From positions 1 to 27,993 of the forward strand of contig DHLX01000013.1 of NCBI GenBank assembly GCA_002405475.1: a stretch of DNA of 27,993 nucleotides. Reading direction: 5' to 3'. Positions 1 through 7,947 of the stretch are shown piece by piece. The notes under the pieces are model-generated. The model had not been told where the DNA came from, searched no databases, and saw only the letters and a list, made by a program, of their open reading frames with translations. This stretch comes from Burkholderiales bacterium UBA4657. Lineage in GTDB: Bacteria; Pseudomonadota; Gammaproteobacteria; Burkholderiales; Burkholderiaceae_E. Both the position numbers and the translations under genes were made by a program. Each line of letters begins with the position of its first letter. The first letter of the stretch is position 1.

Positions 1-23
1 CGCTCAAACTTGCCTTTTGCCAT
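1..23 (-). CDS. tuf: elongation factor Tu, first codons only
   Basis: Only the start is in the window. Reading the minus strand from 23 gives MAKGKFE, the usual N-terminus of bacterial EF-Tu, the GTPase that delivers aminoacyl-tRNA to the ribosome. A GGGAG ribosome binding site lies about 6 bases before the ATG. The gene follows tRNA-Tyr, tRNA-Gly and tRNA-Thr on the same strand, the conserved tufB-type arrangement of proteobacteria, which supports the call despite the short visible stretch. It is cut by the window edge, not truncated biologically. Confidence 0.85.
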
Positions 24-65
24 GATTGACTCCCGGAGTTCTCAAATAAAACACATTCAATTAAC

Positions 66-140
<75 letters not shown>

Positions 141-167
141 AAATTCTCAACTCAAACCCTAGCCGCC

Positions 168-241
168 TGGAGCGGGAGACGGGAATCGAACCCGCGTCAT
201 TAGCTTGGAAGGCTAAGGTTCTACCATTGAACTACTCCCGC
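168..241 (-). tRNA. tRNA-Gly (anticodon TCC)
   Basis: The reverse complement has acceptor GCGGGAG pairing with CTCCCGC, anticodon loop CTTCCAA (anticodon TCC), T loop TTCGATT and an encoded CCA. It is the middle tRNA of the Tyr-Gly-Thr-tuf unit. Confidence 0.96.
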
Positions 242-273
242 GCACCGATTCCGCCAGCACCGATCTATTGCCT

Positions 274-359
274 TGGTGGAGGAGGTTGGATTCGAACCAA
301 CGTAGGCGTAAGCCAACAGATTTACAGTCTGCCCCCTTTAGCCACTCGGGCACCCCTCC
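274..359 (-). tRNA. tRNA-Tyr (anticodon GTA)
   Basis: An 86-nt class II tRNA with the long variable arm expected of bacterial tRNA-Tyr. Acceptor GGAGGGG pairs with CTCCTCC (one G-T wobble), the anticodon loop is CTGTAAA (anticodon GTA), the T loop is TTCGAAT, and CCA is encoded. It is the first gene of the tRNA-tuf transcript, about 14 bases after the -10 box of the promoter at 374-402. Confidence 0.96.
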
Positions 360-373
360 ACGGCGAACCGGGA

Positions 374-402
374 ATTATAACGGGAGCGAAAAAAGGTGTC
401 AA
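374..402 (-). promoter_or_regulatory. consensus sigma-70 promoter of the tRNA-tuf operon
   Basis: On the minus strand there is TTGACA (402-397), a spacer of exactly 17 bases, and TATAAT (379-374), identical to consensus in both hexamers. Transcription should begin near 367, leaving a very short leader before mature tRNA-Tyr at 359. The bases after the -10 box are GC-rich, which fits a growth-rate or stringent-controlled stable-RNA promoter; that control is inferred. Confidence 0.9.
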
Positions 403-433
403 AACGCCCCGGAATCGGATCCGGATCAGCGTC

Positions 434-1603
434 CTATTGCTGCGGCCTCGGCTTGGGGCGCTGACCGACGGTCACGGTTAGCTGTTGTTCACGTTTGTCA
501 CGCACCACGGTCAGCTGCGCCTGCCCACCGGGGGTCAGTGGGGCGATCAGATTGAGCATGGTGGTCGAATCAGTAATCGGCTTGCCATTCACCGCAATCA
601 GAATATCGCCGGTTTTAATACCGGCCTTGTCCGCGGGGCCGCCACGCACCACGCCCGCAATGATGGCACCATCACGTCGTGGCAGGGCGAACGCCTCGGC
701 CAGTTCGGGCGTTACATCCTGGGTTTCGACACCAATATAGCCTCGCACTACCTGGCCGGTGGCTACGATACTGTCCAGCACCTGTTTGGCAATACTGGCC
801 GGTATGGCAAAGCCTATACCGGCCGAGGTGCCGGAGCGTGAATAAATGGCAGTATTGACGCCCAACAGATTGCCTGAAACATCGACCAGGGCGCCGCCCG
901 AGTTGCCGGGGTTGATCGCGGCGTCGGTTTGCAGAAAGTTCTCGAAGGTATTGATACCCAGATGCGAGCGCCCGGTGGCTGAAATAATGCCCATGGTGAC
1001 GGTCGAACCAAAACCAAACGGGTTACCAATGGCCAGCACCACATCGCCGACCTTGACCTGATCAATGCTGCCAAAAGCCAGTGCCGGCAACGGTCTGGTA
1101 TTCAGATCGGGCAAATCAATTCTGAGTACGGCCAGATCGGTTTCCGGGTCGGCGCCCACCAGTTTGGCCGGAGCGCGCCGGCCGTCAGCTAGCGCCACTT
1201 CAATTTCGTCGGCAGATTCAATCACATGGTTATTGGTCAGAATAAAGCCTTGCGGACTGACAATAACGCCGGAACCCAGGCTGGAAGCCTGTTCACGCCG
1301 GGAACCAAAGCGGTCGCCAAAAAAATGTCGGAAAATAGGGTCGTCGCCGAATGGGCTATTGGGCACGCGCATTTCTTTCGTGGTAAAAATGTTCACCACA
1401 GCCGGTACCGCGCGCTTGACCGCCTCGGCGTAGCTGGAGGTGGCAGCACCCGCCGAGTGTACGGAAGGGGCGACCTGGGTCGTCACCGGCAGTGATACCG
1501 CCCGATTCGGCAGCCATTCGGGGCGCAAGGTGACGATAATGAACAAAATGGCAAGCCCAACCGTGACGGCTTGAGCGAATACTAACCACAGGCGTTTGAA
1601 CAT
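434..1603 (-). CDS. HtrA/DegS-like membrane-anchored serine protease
   Basis: A 389-residue S1C serine endopeptidase that probably cleaves misfolded or regulatory substrates at the periplasmic face of the inner membrane. Residues 5-26 form one hydrophobic N-terminal anchor. The trypsin-like domain spans about 55-275 with the triad H126 (TNNHV), D156 (TDLAVL) and S235 (NPGNSGG). A single PDZ domain follows at about 280-380. One anchor and one PDZ match DegS/AlgW rather than the two-PDZ DegP/MucD. DegS-type proteases usually start cleavage of an anti-sigma factor in the RpoE envelope-stress pathway; that role is inferred here. The start at 1603 has a good GGGAG site 4 bases upstream, which lies inside the divergent Nif3-like gene. 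The stop lies only about 30 bases before the tRNA promoter. Confidence 0.93.
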   Translation of the reverse strand: MFKRLWLVFAQAVTVGLAILFIIVTLRPEWLPNRAVSLPVTTQVAPSVHSAGAATSSYAEAVKRAVPAVVNIFTTKEMRVPNSPFGDDPIFRHFFGDRFGSRREQASSLGSGVIVSPQGFILTNNHVIESADEIEVALADGRRAPAKLVGADPETDLAVLRIDLPDLNTRPLPALAFGSIDQVKVGDVVLAIGNPFGFGSTVTMGIISATGRSHLGINTFENFLQTDAAINPGNSGGALVDVSGNLLGVNTAIYSRSGTSAGIGFAIPASIAKQVLDSIVATGQVVRGYIGVETQDVTPELAEAFALPRRDGAIIAGVVRGGPADKAGIKTGDILIAVNGKPITDSTTMLNLIAPLTPGGQAQLTVVRDKREQQLTVTVGQRPKPRPQQ

Positions 1604-2410
1604 ATGGCTCCCAAAAAAACTTCTGAAATTTCCCGAAATTCTACGTCGAAGTCAGCGCCGGGACTGGCGCGGCCAGAACTTGCAGCTTATCTGGAAAATG
1701 AGCTCGAAGTGTCACGTTTCAAGGATTATTGCCCGAATGGCTTGCAAGTGGAAGGGAAAAACCGGATTGAACGGATCGTTACCGGGGTAACGGCCAGCCT
1801 GGCTTTAATCGAACACGCGATTGAACTCAAAGCTGATGCTGTACTGGTGCATCACGGTTACTTTTGGCGTGGTGAGGACGCACGTATTACCGGCCCCAAA
1901 CAGGCCCGGATCAAGCGCCTGCTGCAACACGATATCAATCTGTTCGCCTACCATTTGCCGCTGGATGCCCACCCAACTTGGGGTAATAACGTGCAGTTAG
2001 GTCAGCGCCTGGGCTTGCAAGTTACCGGACATACCGGCGAGCAAGATCTGGTCACGCTGGGTCACGTCAAGCGTAGCGTCAATCTGCGACAATTTGCCGA
2101 TCTGGTTGCCAAGCAGCTCGGGCGAGCCCCGTTAATGCTCGGCGCAGCAGAACAAGCTGTTAAAAAAATCGGCTGGTGTACCGGAGCGGCGCAATCCATG
2201 ATCGAAGTTGCCTGGGCGGCGGGTTGCGATGTTTACTTATCGGGCGAAATTTCCGAACCGACAGCGCATTTCTGCCGCGAAACCGGCATGGCTTATCTTG
2301 CGTGCGGCCATCACGCTACCGAGCGTTATGGCATCCAGGCGTTAGGGCAACATCTGGCACAAAAATTTGGTCTGGATCATCAATTCATTGATCTGGACAA
2401 CCCCGCCTGA
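1604..2410 (+). CDS. Nif3/YbgI-family dinuclear metal-centre protein (GTP cyclohydrolase I type 2 homologue)
   Basis: A 268-residue member of the NIF3/DUF34 family, close to E. coli YbgI. Family hallmarks are PNGLQVEG near residue 45, VTGVTAS, VHHGYFWRGE, HLPLDAHP, SGEISEPTAHF and the C-terminal GHHATERYG; the His, Asp and Glu residues bind two metal ions. The biochemical role of the family is still poorly defined, despite the common 'GTP cyclohydrolase I type 2' label. The homologous region begins at about residue 22, so the first ~20 residues (Ser/Lys-rich) are an extension, or the true start is a non-ATG codon further in. The ATG at 1604 abuts the start codon of the divergent protease with no base between, so its promoter must lie inside that gene. 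Confidence 0.9.
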   Translation: MAPKKTSEISRNSTSKSAPGLARPELAAYLENELEVSRFKDYCPNGLQVEGKNRIERIVTGVTASLALIEHAIELKADAVLVHHGYFWRGEDARITGPKQARIKRLLQHDINLFAYHLPLDAHPTWGNNVQLGQRLGLQVTGHTGEQDLVTLGHVKRSVNLRQFADLVAKQLGRAPLMLGAAEQAVKKIGWCTGAAQSMIEVAWAAGCDVYLSGEISEPTAHFCRETGMAYLACGHHATERYGIQALGQHLAQKFGLDHQFIDLDNPA

Positions 2411-2447
2411 ATCGCCTATCGCTACCGCTGACCTGACCAAATCCTGC

Positions 2448-2885
2448 TTATTTTTTCAGCGCATCGCGTATTTCACGCAACAATACAATATCTTCCGGGG
2501 TGGGAGCCACGGCCACGGACGTTTGCTCGGCCAGGGCCCGATTTTTGGCAGCATTGATAAATTTGACCAGCCAGAAAATCGCGAAAGCCAGTAACAGGAA
2601 ATTAATGAATGCGGTCAAAAACGCGCCATACCCGAATACCGTAGCGCCCGCCTTGGTCAGGGCATCGTAAGTCATAGGGCCGTTGTAGCCCGCAGGCGCG
2701 CTAATGACCCAAAACAGGTTGCTGAAGTCAGGTTTCCCGATAATGGCACCCAATAACGGGTTAATAAGATCTTTCACTACGGAATCGACAATCTTGCCGA
2801 ATGCCGCGCCGATGATCACACCCACCGCCAGATCTATGACATTACCTTTAACTGCAAAATCACGAAACTCTTTCAAAATGCTCAT
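2448..2885 (-). CDS. mscL: large-conductance mechanosensitive channel MscL
   Basis: A 145-residue inner-membrane channel that opens under membrane tension to release solutes during hypo-osmotic shock. It starts with MSILKEFRDFAVKGN, the amphipathic N-terminal helix, followed by TM1 (VIDLAVGVIIGAAFGKIV), a periplasmic loop containing KPDFSN, TM2 (about 80-105) and the C-terminal cytoplasmic helix ending REIRDALKK. The start at 2885 was preferred over the longer frame (to 2978) because the family begins at this Met and a GAGGGGG ribosome binding site precedes it. It converges on the Nif3-like gene with 37 bases between, in which I see no strong terminator. Confidence 0.96.
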   Translation of the reverse strand: MSILKEFRDFAVKGNVIDLAVGVIIGAAFGKIVDSVVKDLINPLLGAIIGKPDFSNLFWVISAPAGYNGPMTYDALTKAGATVFGYGAFLTAFINFLLLAFAIFWLVKFINAAKNRALAEQTSVAVAPTPEDIVLLREIRDALKK

Positions 2886-2997
2886 ATTGCCCCCTCTGAT
2901 AAGGTCGATACCGGCCGACAAGCTCAGCCTAAGCAGTGTAACAGCCCAAAGAATCGGAACAAATCTTATAATAATCAAATACTTATGATAGCAACCC

Positions 2998-3026
2998 TTC
3001 CATTAGGGCACGACATTGGTTAGAAT
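2998..3026 (+). promoter_or_regulatory. possible promoter for petABC
   Basis: TAGAAT (3021-3026) is a fair -10 box, 17 bases after a weak TTCCAT (2998-3003). It lies in the divergent mscL/petA intergenic region, about 57 bases before petA. Nothing closer to consensus was seen there, but the -35 match is poor. Confidence 0.3.
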
Positions 3027-3082
3027 TACGGGTTATTTGCTTAAAGCAACCCTCACCAACACTTGCTTTTGAGAGGCCACCA

Positions 3083-3724
3083 ATGACCACGCCACAACCG
3101 GGCGCCACGACACCCGATGCCGCGCCTGCGGATTCCAACGTCGATCAATCACGCCGTACCTGGCTTTATCTGACCTGCGGCGCCGGAGCGGCACTCGGAG
3201 CGGGTGTTGCCACTCCGTTTATTGCCAGTTTTCAGCCATCCGAGCGCGCCAAAGCCGCAGGTGCCCCGGTGGAAGTCGATATTGCCGATCTCAAGGTCGG
3301 AGAATTAAAGACGGTTGAATGGCAAGGCAAGCCGGTCTGGATTCTCAAGCGCGATAAATCCATGATCGAATCGCTCGATAAAACTGACAACCTGGTAGCA
3401 GATCCTGAGTCGGACAAGGAATATCAGTTCAAAACCCCGGAATATGCAAAAAACCAGCACCGATCCATCAAGGAAGAAGTGCTGGTGGTAGTCGGTATAT
3501 GCTCGCACCTGGGCTGCTCGCCCAGCTCGCGCGTCACGCCGGGGCCGCAGCCCAACCTGCCCGATGACTGGCAAGGTGGCTTCCTTTGCCCCTGCCATGG
3601 CTCCACTTTCGACCTGGCTGGTCGTGTGTTCCGCAACAAGCCGGCCAATACCAATCTGGATGTTCCCCCCCACAAATATCTGGCCGACACCAAGCTGCTG
3701 ATCGGCGCCGATAACAAAGCTTGA
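3083..3724 (+). CDS. petA: ubiquinol-cytochrome c reductase Rieske iron-sulfur subunit
   Basis: The 213-residue Rieske protein of cytochrome bc1, which takes an electron from ubiquinol at the Qo site and passes it to cytochrome c1. The twin-arginine motif SRRTWLYL (R24, R25) precedes a single membrane anchor (about 28-52), as expected for Tat-dependent insertion of a folded cluster. The 2Fe-2S boxes are CSHLGC (C140, H142, C145) and CPCHGS (C169, C171, H172), with the cluster ligands and the disulfide cysteines all present. The ribosome binding site TTTTGAGAGG lies just upstream. It is first of petABC, with 7 bases between it and petB. Confidence 0.97.
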   Translation: MTTPQPGATTPDAAPADSNVDQSRRTWLYLTCGAGAALGAGVATPFIASFQPSERAKAAGAPVEVDIADLKVGELKTVEWQGKPVWILKRDKSMIESLDKTDNLVADPESDKEYQFKTPEYAKNQHRSIKEEVLVVVGICSHLGCSPSSRVTPGPQPNLPDDWQGGFLCPCHGSTFDLAGRVFRNKPANTNLDVPPHKYLADTKLLIGADNKA

Positions 3725-3731
3725 GGACACC

Positions 3732-5153
3732 ATGGCTGAATACAAAGAAGCTCCGGCCAATGCGCCGCTCGCCGAGAAAGCGCTGACCTGGATCGACAAC
3801 CGCTTTCCGCTGACTGCCATGTGGAAAGCACACCTGTCGGAATATTACGCACCGAAAAATTTTAACTTTTGGTACTTCTTCGGCTCACTAGCCTTGCTGG
3901 TACTGGTGATTCAGATTGTCACCGGTATTTTTCTCGTCATGTATTACAAACCCGACGCCTCGCTGAATGCGTCTGGCATACCGGTAGCTTTTGCCTCGGT
4001 TGAATACATCATGCGTGACGTTTCGTGGGGCTGGCTGATTCGCTATATGCACTCGACCGGTGCCTCGGCGTTCTTCGTTGTGGTGTACCTGCACATGGCG
4101 CGCGGCCTGCTCTATGGCTCTTATCGCAAGCCACGTGAACTGGTCTGGATTTTCGGTGTGGCTATTTTCTTGTGCCTGATGGCAGAAGCGTTCTTCGGCT
4201 ACTTATTGCCCTGGGGTCAGATGTCATTCTGGGGCGCGCAGGTCATCGTGAACCTGTTCTCCGCCATTCCGTTTATTGGTCCTGACCTGTCGGTGTGGAT
4301 TCGCGGTGACTACGTCGTCAGCGACGCCACCCTGAACCGCTTCTTTGCGTTCCACGTCATTGCAATTCCCTTGGTGTTGATCGGCCTGGTTGCGGCGCAC
4401 ATTATTGCCCTGCATGAAGTAGGCTCGAACAACCCTGATGGCGTCGATATCAAGGCCAAAAAAGATGCCAGTGGCAAGCCTCTGGACGGCATTCCGTTTC
4501 ACCCCTATTACACGGTTCACGACATCATGGGCGTGGGTGTGTTCCTGATGATTTTCTCAGCCGTCATTTTCTTCGCACCGACGGCTGGCGGTTTCTTTCT
4601 GGAATACAACAACTTCATACCGGCTGACCCTTTGAAGACCCCGGCTCATATTGCCCCGGTCTGGTATTTCACTCCGTACTACTCAATTTTGCGTGCCACC
4701 ACCGAGCACTTCCTGTTTTGGTATCTGGTGCCAGGCGTTATTGGTTTTGGCGTTCTAGTCTTTTTAACTGCGAAGTGCCAGGCTTACAAGCTGGGCGTGC
4801 CCGCAGTGGCCGCCGCTTTGGTACTGGGCTTTTTTGCCTTCGAGGCCAAATTCTGGGGCGTGGTACTGATGGGTGCCGCGGTTCTGATTTTGTTTAGCCT
4901 GCCCTGGATTGACCAGTCGCCAGTGAGATCTATCCGTTACCGCCCGGGCTGGCACAAGTGGCTCTATGGCATTTTCTTTGTCAACTTTTTTGTCCTGGGC
5001 TACCTTGGGATTCTGCCGCCCTCGCCGGTGGGCTCGGTGGTATCCGAGATTGGCACCGTGATTTATTTCGGTTTCTTTTTATTGATGCCCTGGTGGAGTC
5101 GTATGGGTGAGTTCAAACCCGTGCCCGAGCGCGTGACGTTTGAAGCCCATTAA
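3732..5153 (+). CDS. petB: cytochrome b subunit of the bc1 complex
   Basis: The 473-residue diheme membrane subunit that holds the Qo and Qi quinone sites. The b-heme ligands are visible as H107 and H121 on one helix and H208 and H223 on another; the second pair has 14 intervening residues instead of 13, as in b6f-type proteins and in beta/gamma-proteobacteria. The Qo motif is PVWY (309-312) in place of the classic PEWY. GSNNPDG follows the second ligand helix. Additional hydrophobic helices at about 365-460 make it longer than mitochondrial cytochrome b, which is usual for this bacterial group. A GGACACC-type ribosome binding region lies between it and petA, and petC follows after 16 bases. 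Confidence 0.97.
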   Translation: MAEYKEAPANAPLAEKALTWIDNRFPLTAMWKAHLSEYYAPKNFNFWYFFGSLALLVLVIQIVTGIFLVMYYKPDASLNASGIPVAFASVEYIMRDVSWGWLIRYMHSTGASAFFVVVYLHMARGLLYGSYRKPRELVWIFGVAIFLCLMAEAFFGYLLPWGQMSFWGAQVIVNLFSAIPFIGPDLSVWIRGDYVVSDATLNRFFAFHVIAIPLVLIGLVAAHIIALHEVGSNNPDGVDIKAKKDASGKPLDGIPFHPYYTVHDIMGVGVFLMIFSAVIFFAPTAGGFFLEYNNFIPADPLKTPAHIAPVWYFTPYYSILRATTEHFLFWYLVPGVIGFGVLVFLTAKCQAYKLGVPAVAAALVLGFFAFEAKFWGVVLMGAAVLILFSLPWIDQSPVRSIRYRPGWHKWLYGIFFVNFFVLGYLGILPPSPVGSVVSEIGTVIYFGFFLLMPWWSRMGEFKPVPERVTFEAH

Positions 5154-5169
5154 GCCAAAGGACTGGATC

Positions 5170-6033
5170 ATGAAAAAAATATTCATCAAAACGACAGCCC
5201 TGGTGGCGGCTGTACTGGCCGCCGGACAGCTTTGGGCGGCAGGCGCCACATTTCCCCTCGACCCGTTTCCCAAGGCCAAACTGAATGACCTGGCGGCACT
5301 GCAAAACGGTGCCAAGCTGTTCATCAACCATTGCCTGAACTGTCACAGCGCCTCTGCCATCCGTTATAACCGGCTGCAAGATCTTGGTCTGACCGAAGAG
5401 CAGATCAAGGAAAACCTGCTGTTTACAAGCGACAAGATCGGCGACCTGATGACGATTGCCATGAAACCTGCTGATGCAAAGCAATGGTTTGGCGTGCTGC
5501 CTCCCGACCTGTCGTTAACCGCCCGTTCACGTGCCACCTACACTACCTCGGGACCGGACTGGGTCTATACCTACATGCGTACCTTTTATCGCGATAGCGA
5601 ACGGCCCACCGGCTGGAATAACCTGCTGTTTGAAAATGTCGGCATGCCGCACGTGCTATGGGACTTGCAAGGGGTTCGTACCCTGGAAAAAGAGCAGATT
5701 AAAAAATCGACCGACGAAAAAACCGGGCAGGAGGTATGGAAAAAAGTTTTCACCAATATCGACGAATATGGCCTGAGAACCGTCAAGCAGGAAGCGTTAC
5801 CAGCTGGCGGTTATTACCATGAATCCACCCAGGTCAAATGGAATGCCCAGGATGCAGCCAAGGTCAAAGCTTACGACAGCCAGATCGCCGATCTGGTCGC
5901 CTATATGACCTGGATGGCCGAGCCGTATGCCAAGACACGGGTACAACTCGGGGTCTGGGTTCTGATCTTCTTATTCATCTTCACCATTTTTGCGTGGGGT
6001 CTTAACCGCGCGTACTGGAAAGATATCAAATAA
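5170..6033 (+). CDS. petC: cytochrome c1 subunit of the bc1 complex
   Basis: A 287-residue cytochrome c1. Residues 1-23 form a Sec signal peptide ending QLWA. The heme c site is CLNCH (C55, C58, H59), and GMPHVLWDLQG around residue 170 is the expected region for the axial Met/quinol-docking segment. A C-terminal helix (about 258-278) anchors it with the heme domain in the periplasm. The ATG at 5170 was chosen over an in-frame ATG at 5140 because the latter lies inside petB, while 5170 begins a clean signal peptide and is preceded by AAAGGA. It completes petABC, the quinol-to-cytochrome c branch of aerobic respiration. Confidence 0.96.
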   Translation: MKKIFIKTTALVAAVLAAGQLWAAGATFPLDPFPKAKLNDLAALQNGAKLFINHCLNCHSASAIRYNRLQDLGLTEEQIKENLLFTSDKIGDLMTIAMKPADAKQWFGVLPPDLSLTARSRATYTTSGPDWVYTYMRTFYRDSERPTGWNNLLFENVGMPHVLWDLQGVRTLEKEQIKKSTDEKTGQEVWKKVFTNIDEYGLRTVKQEALPAGGYYHESTQVKWNAQDAAKVKAYDSQIADLVAYMTWMAEPYAKTRVQLGVWVLIFLFIFTIFAWGLNRAYWKDIK

Positions 6034-6055
6034 TTTCCGGGCTCAGCCCCGGTGC

Positions 6056-6086
6056 TCAAGGGCAGGATGAATACACCTGCCCTTGA
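6056..6086. terminator. 11-bp perfect hairpin between petC and sspA
   Basis: TCAAGGGCAGG (6056-6066) and CCTGCCCTTGA (6076-6086) form a perfect stem around a 9-base loop. No T-run follows on either strand, so it is not a classic intrinsic terminator. It could slow read-through, act as an mRNA 3' stabiliser for petABC, or be an operator. It ends 5 bases before the AGGAG of sspA. Confidence 0.5.
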
Positions 6087-6104
6087 TCATTCAGGAGAAT
6101 AAAA

Positions 6105-6713
6105 ATGATGGTGCTTTACTCGGGTACGACTTGCCCCTATAGCCAACGCTGCCGCCTGGTGTTGTTCGAGAAAGGCATGGATTTTGAAATCCGTGACGTA
6201 GACCTGTTCAACAAGCCAGAAGATATTTCGGTCATGAATCCCTATGGTCAGGTGCCCATTCTGGTGGAACGTGACCTGATTCTGTATGAATCGAACATCA
6301 TCAATGAATATATTGACGAGCGCTTTCCTCACCCGCAGTTAATGCCGCCCGACCCGGTACAGCGCGCCCGGGTACGACTGTTTTTGTTCAATCTGGAAAA
6401 AGAAATTTTCACCCATGTCGCGCTGCTTGAAGGACGTGCCCCACAAAATGAGAAGGCGCTTGAAAAATCCAAGTTAACGATTCGTGACCGGCTGACACAG
6501 CTGGCACCTATTTTCCTGAAAAACAAATACTGGCTGGGTGAGGATTTTTCCATGCTCGACGTCGCCATAGCGCCCTTGTTGTGGCGTCTTGATCATTACG
6601 GCATTGAATTGCCCAAGAGTGCCGCGCCAGTGCAAAAATACGGTGAGCGTATTTTCAGTCGCCCGGCCTATATCGACGCATTGACGCCGTCTGAAAAAGT
6701 CATGCGGCGCTAA
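6105..6713 (+). CDS. sspA: stringent starvation protein A, glutathione S-transferase fold
   Basis: A 202-residue SspA homologue. Residues 1-80 form the thioredoxin-like GST N-domain (MVLYSGTTCPYSQRCRLVLFEKG, with NPYGQVPILVERDLILYESNIINEYID), and the rest is the helical GST C-domain with EDFSMLDVAIAPLLWRLD. SspA binds RNA polymerase and alters promoter choice in stationary phase and stress, and typically lacks transferase activity; this is family knowledge. AGGAG at 6093-6097 sets the start at 6105 (an adjacent ATG at 6108 is possible). It follows petC and overlaps no gene; sspB starts 8 bases after its stop, the conserved petABC-sspAB order. Confidence 0.95.
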   Translation: MMVLYSGTTCPYSQRCRLVLFEKGMDFEIRDVDLFNKPEDISVMNPYGQVPILVERDLILYESNIINEYIDERFPHPQLMPPDPVQRARVRLFLFNLEKEIFTHVALLEGRAPQNEKALEKSKLTIRDRLTQLAPIFLKNKYWLGEDFSMLDVAIAPLLWRLDHYGIELPKSAAPVQKYGERIFSRPAYIDALTPSEKVMRR

Positions 6714-6721
6714 GGTCGCTC

Positions 6722-7225
6722 ATGACCGAAGACATATCGACCAAACCTTATTTGATCCGTGCGCTGTATGAGTGGTGCACGGACAGCGGTTATACCCCTT
6801 ATGTGGCGGTGGCGGTCGATGCTCATACCCTGGTGCCACGCGAGTTTGTGCGCAATGGGGAAATTGTGCTTAATATCTCTGACCAGGCGACCCACCGGCT
6901 GAAAATCGATAACGCATTCATCAGCTTCCAAGCCCGTTTTAACGGCATGGCCAGGGAGTTGTCTATACCCATCGCCAACGTCATTTCCATTTACGCCCGC
7001 GAAACCGGGCATGGCATGGCGTTTGAGGTACCGAAGGCGCTGGCATTGTCAGAGACGGAAGACACGAGCCCTGTTGCCGATACTGAAGTCACTCAAGAAG
7101 TTGCGACAGAACGCCCAAGCTTGAGTGTAGTCAGTAGCGAACCGGCGGCTGAAACGGAAGATACCCCGCCTGATGAGCCCGGTTCTCCGTCCCCAAGCCG
7201 CCCCAAGCTCACGCGTATCAAGTAA
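6722..7225 (+). CDS. sspB: ClpXP specificity-enhancing factor SspB
   Basis: A 167-residue adaptor that binds ssrA-tagged, ribosome-rescue products and delivers them to the ClpXP protease. The folded domain is residues 1-112: TKPYLIRALYEWC, TPYVAV, FVRNGEIVLNIS and ARFNGMARELSIPIANVISIYARETGHGM. An acidic, Pro/Ser/Thr-rich flexible linker follows at about 113-155, and the last residues, PSRPKLTRIK, form the ClpX-binding peptide typical of the family. All functional parts are therefore present. It is co-directional with sspA and ends 15 bases before tRNA-Thr(TGT). Confidence 0.95.
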   Translation: MTEDISTKPYLIRALYEWCTDSGYTPYVAVAVDAHTLVPREFVRNGEIVLNISDQATHRLKIDNAFISFQARFNGMARELSIPIANVISIYARETGHGMAFEVPKALALSETEDTSPVADTEVTQEVATERPSLSVVSSEPAAETEDTPPDEPGSPSPSRPKLTRIK

Positions 7226-7240
7226 AATCCGGTTTTGTAG

Positions 7241-7316
<76 letters not shown>

Positions 7317-7346
7317 TTTCTCAGCATGGCCTCATGCCGTTGCGCT

Positions 7347-7928
7347 CTAGTCTTCTGCCACCCCTATTTCGCCCTGCCAGCGCGGCGTAAGTTGGTGGTT
7401 GACGTGTAACAAGTCCAATACACGACCTACCGTATGATCCACCATCGCCTCTATGGTCTTGGGGCGCTGATAAAACCCCGGCAGTGGCGGAAATATGATG
7501 CCGCCCATCAATGTCACGGCTTCCATATTGCGGATATGTGCCAGATTGAACGGCGTTTCGCGCACCATCAAAATCAGGCGCCGCCGTTCTTTCAGGGTAA
7601 CATCGGCGGCGCGTGTAATGAGGTTATCCGCCAAACCATGCGCAACAGCCGCCAGGGTTTTCATGGAACAGGGGGCAATGACCATGCCGTCGGTCTGAAA
7701 CGAGCCGGAAGCAATACTGGCACCCACATCGCGCACGTTATGCACGACATCGGCCAGGGCTTCGACCTCGGCGCGACCCATATCCAGCTCTTGTTTGAGG
7801 TTCAGCACCCCGGCGCTTGAAAGCAGTAAATGGGTGCGTATGCCGGGCTCAGCACGCAACACTTGCAACAGGCGCACGCCATAAACGGCACCGGTAGCGC
7901 CGGTAATGGCAATGACCAGGTCGCGCAT
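7347..7928 (-). CDS. ubiX: flavin prenyltransferase UbiX
   Basis: A 193-residue UbiX/Pad1-family enzyme that joins dimethylallyl phosphate to FMN, making the prenylated flavin cofactor used by UbiD decarboxylase in ubiquinone synthesis. The FMN-binding start AITGATGAVYGVRLL, the SxG-type segment ASGSFQTDGMVIAPCSMKTLAAVAHGLADNLI, and ERRRLILMVRETP with GGIIFPPLPGFY are all family signatures. GAGGGC lies 5-6 bases before the ATG at 7928. It is followed upstream by the glutaredoxin gene on the same strand, 19 bases away, so the two may be co-transcribed. Confidence 0.96.
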   Translation of the reverse strand: MRDLVIAITGATGAVYGVRLLQVLRAEPGIRTHLLLSSAGVLNLKQELDMGRAEVEALADVVHNVRDVGASIASGSFQTDGMVIAPCSMKTLAAVAHGLADNLITRAADVTLKERRRLILMVRETPFNLAHIRNMEAVTLMGGIIFPPLPGFYQRPKTIEAMVDHTVGRVLDLLHVNHQLTPRWQGEIGVAED

Positions 7929-7947
7929 ATTGCCCTCGCCTCTGACT

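Noticed and set aside
403..433. Weak 5-bp hairpin (CCGGA/TCCGG) with TTTT after the protease stop, minus strand
   Set aside because: Stem is too short to call a terminator; the T-run is also part of the -35 region of the tRNA promoter.
3305..3852. Several antisense frames (up to 171 codons) across petA/petB
   Set aside because: They lie opposite clear respiratory genes with conserved cofactor motifs and have no recognisable domain or ribosome binding site.
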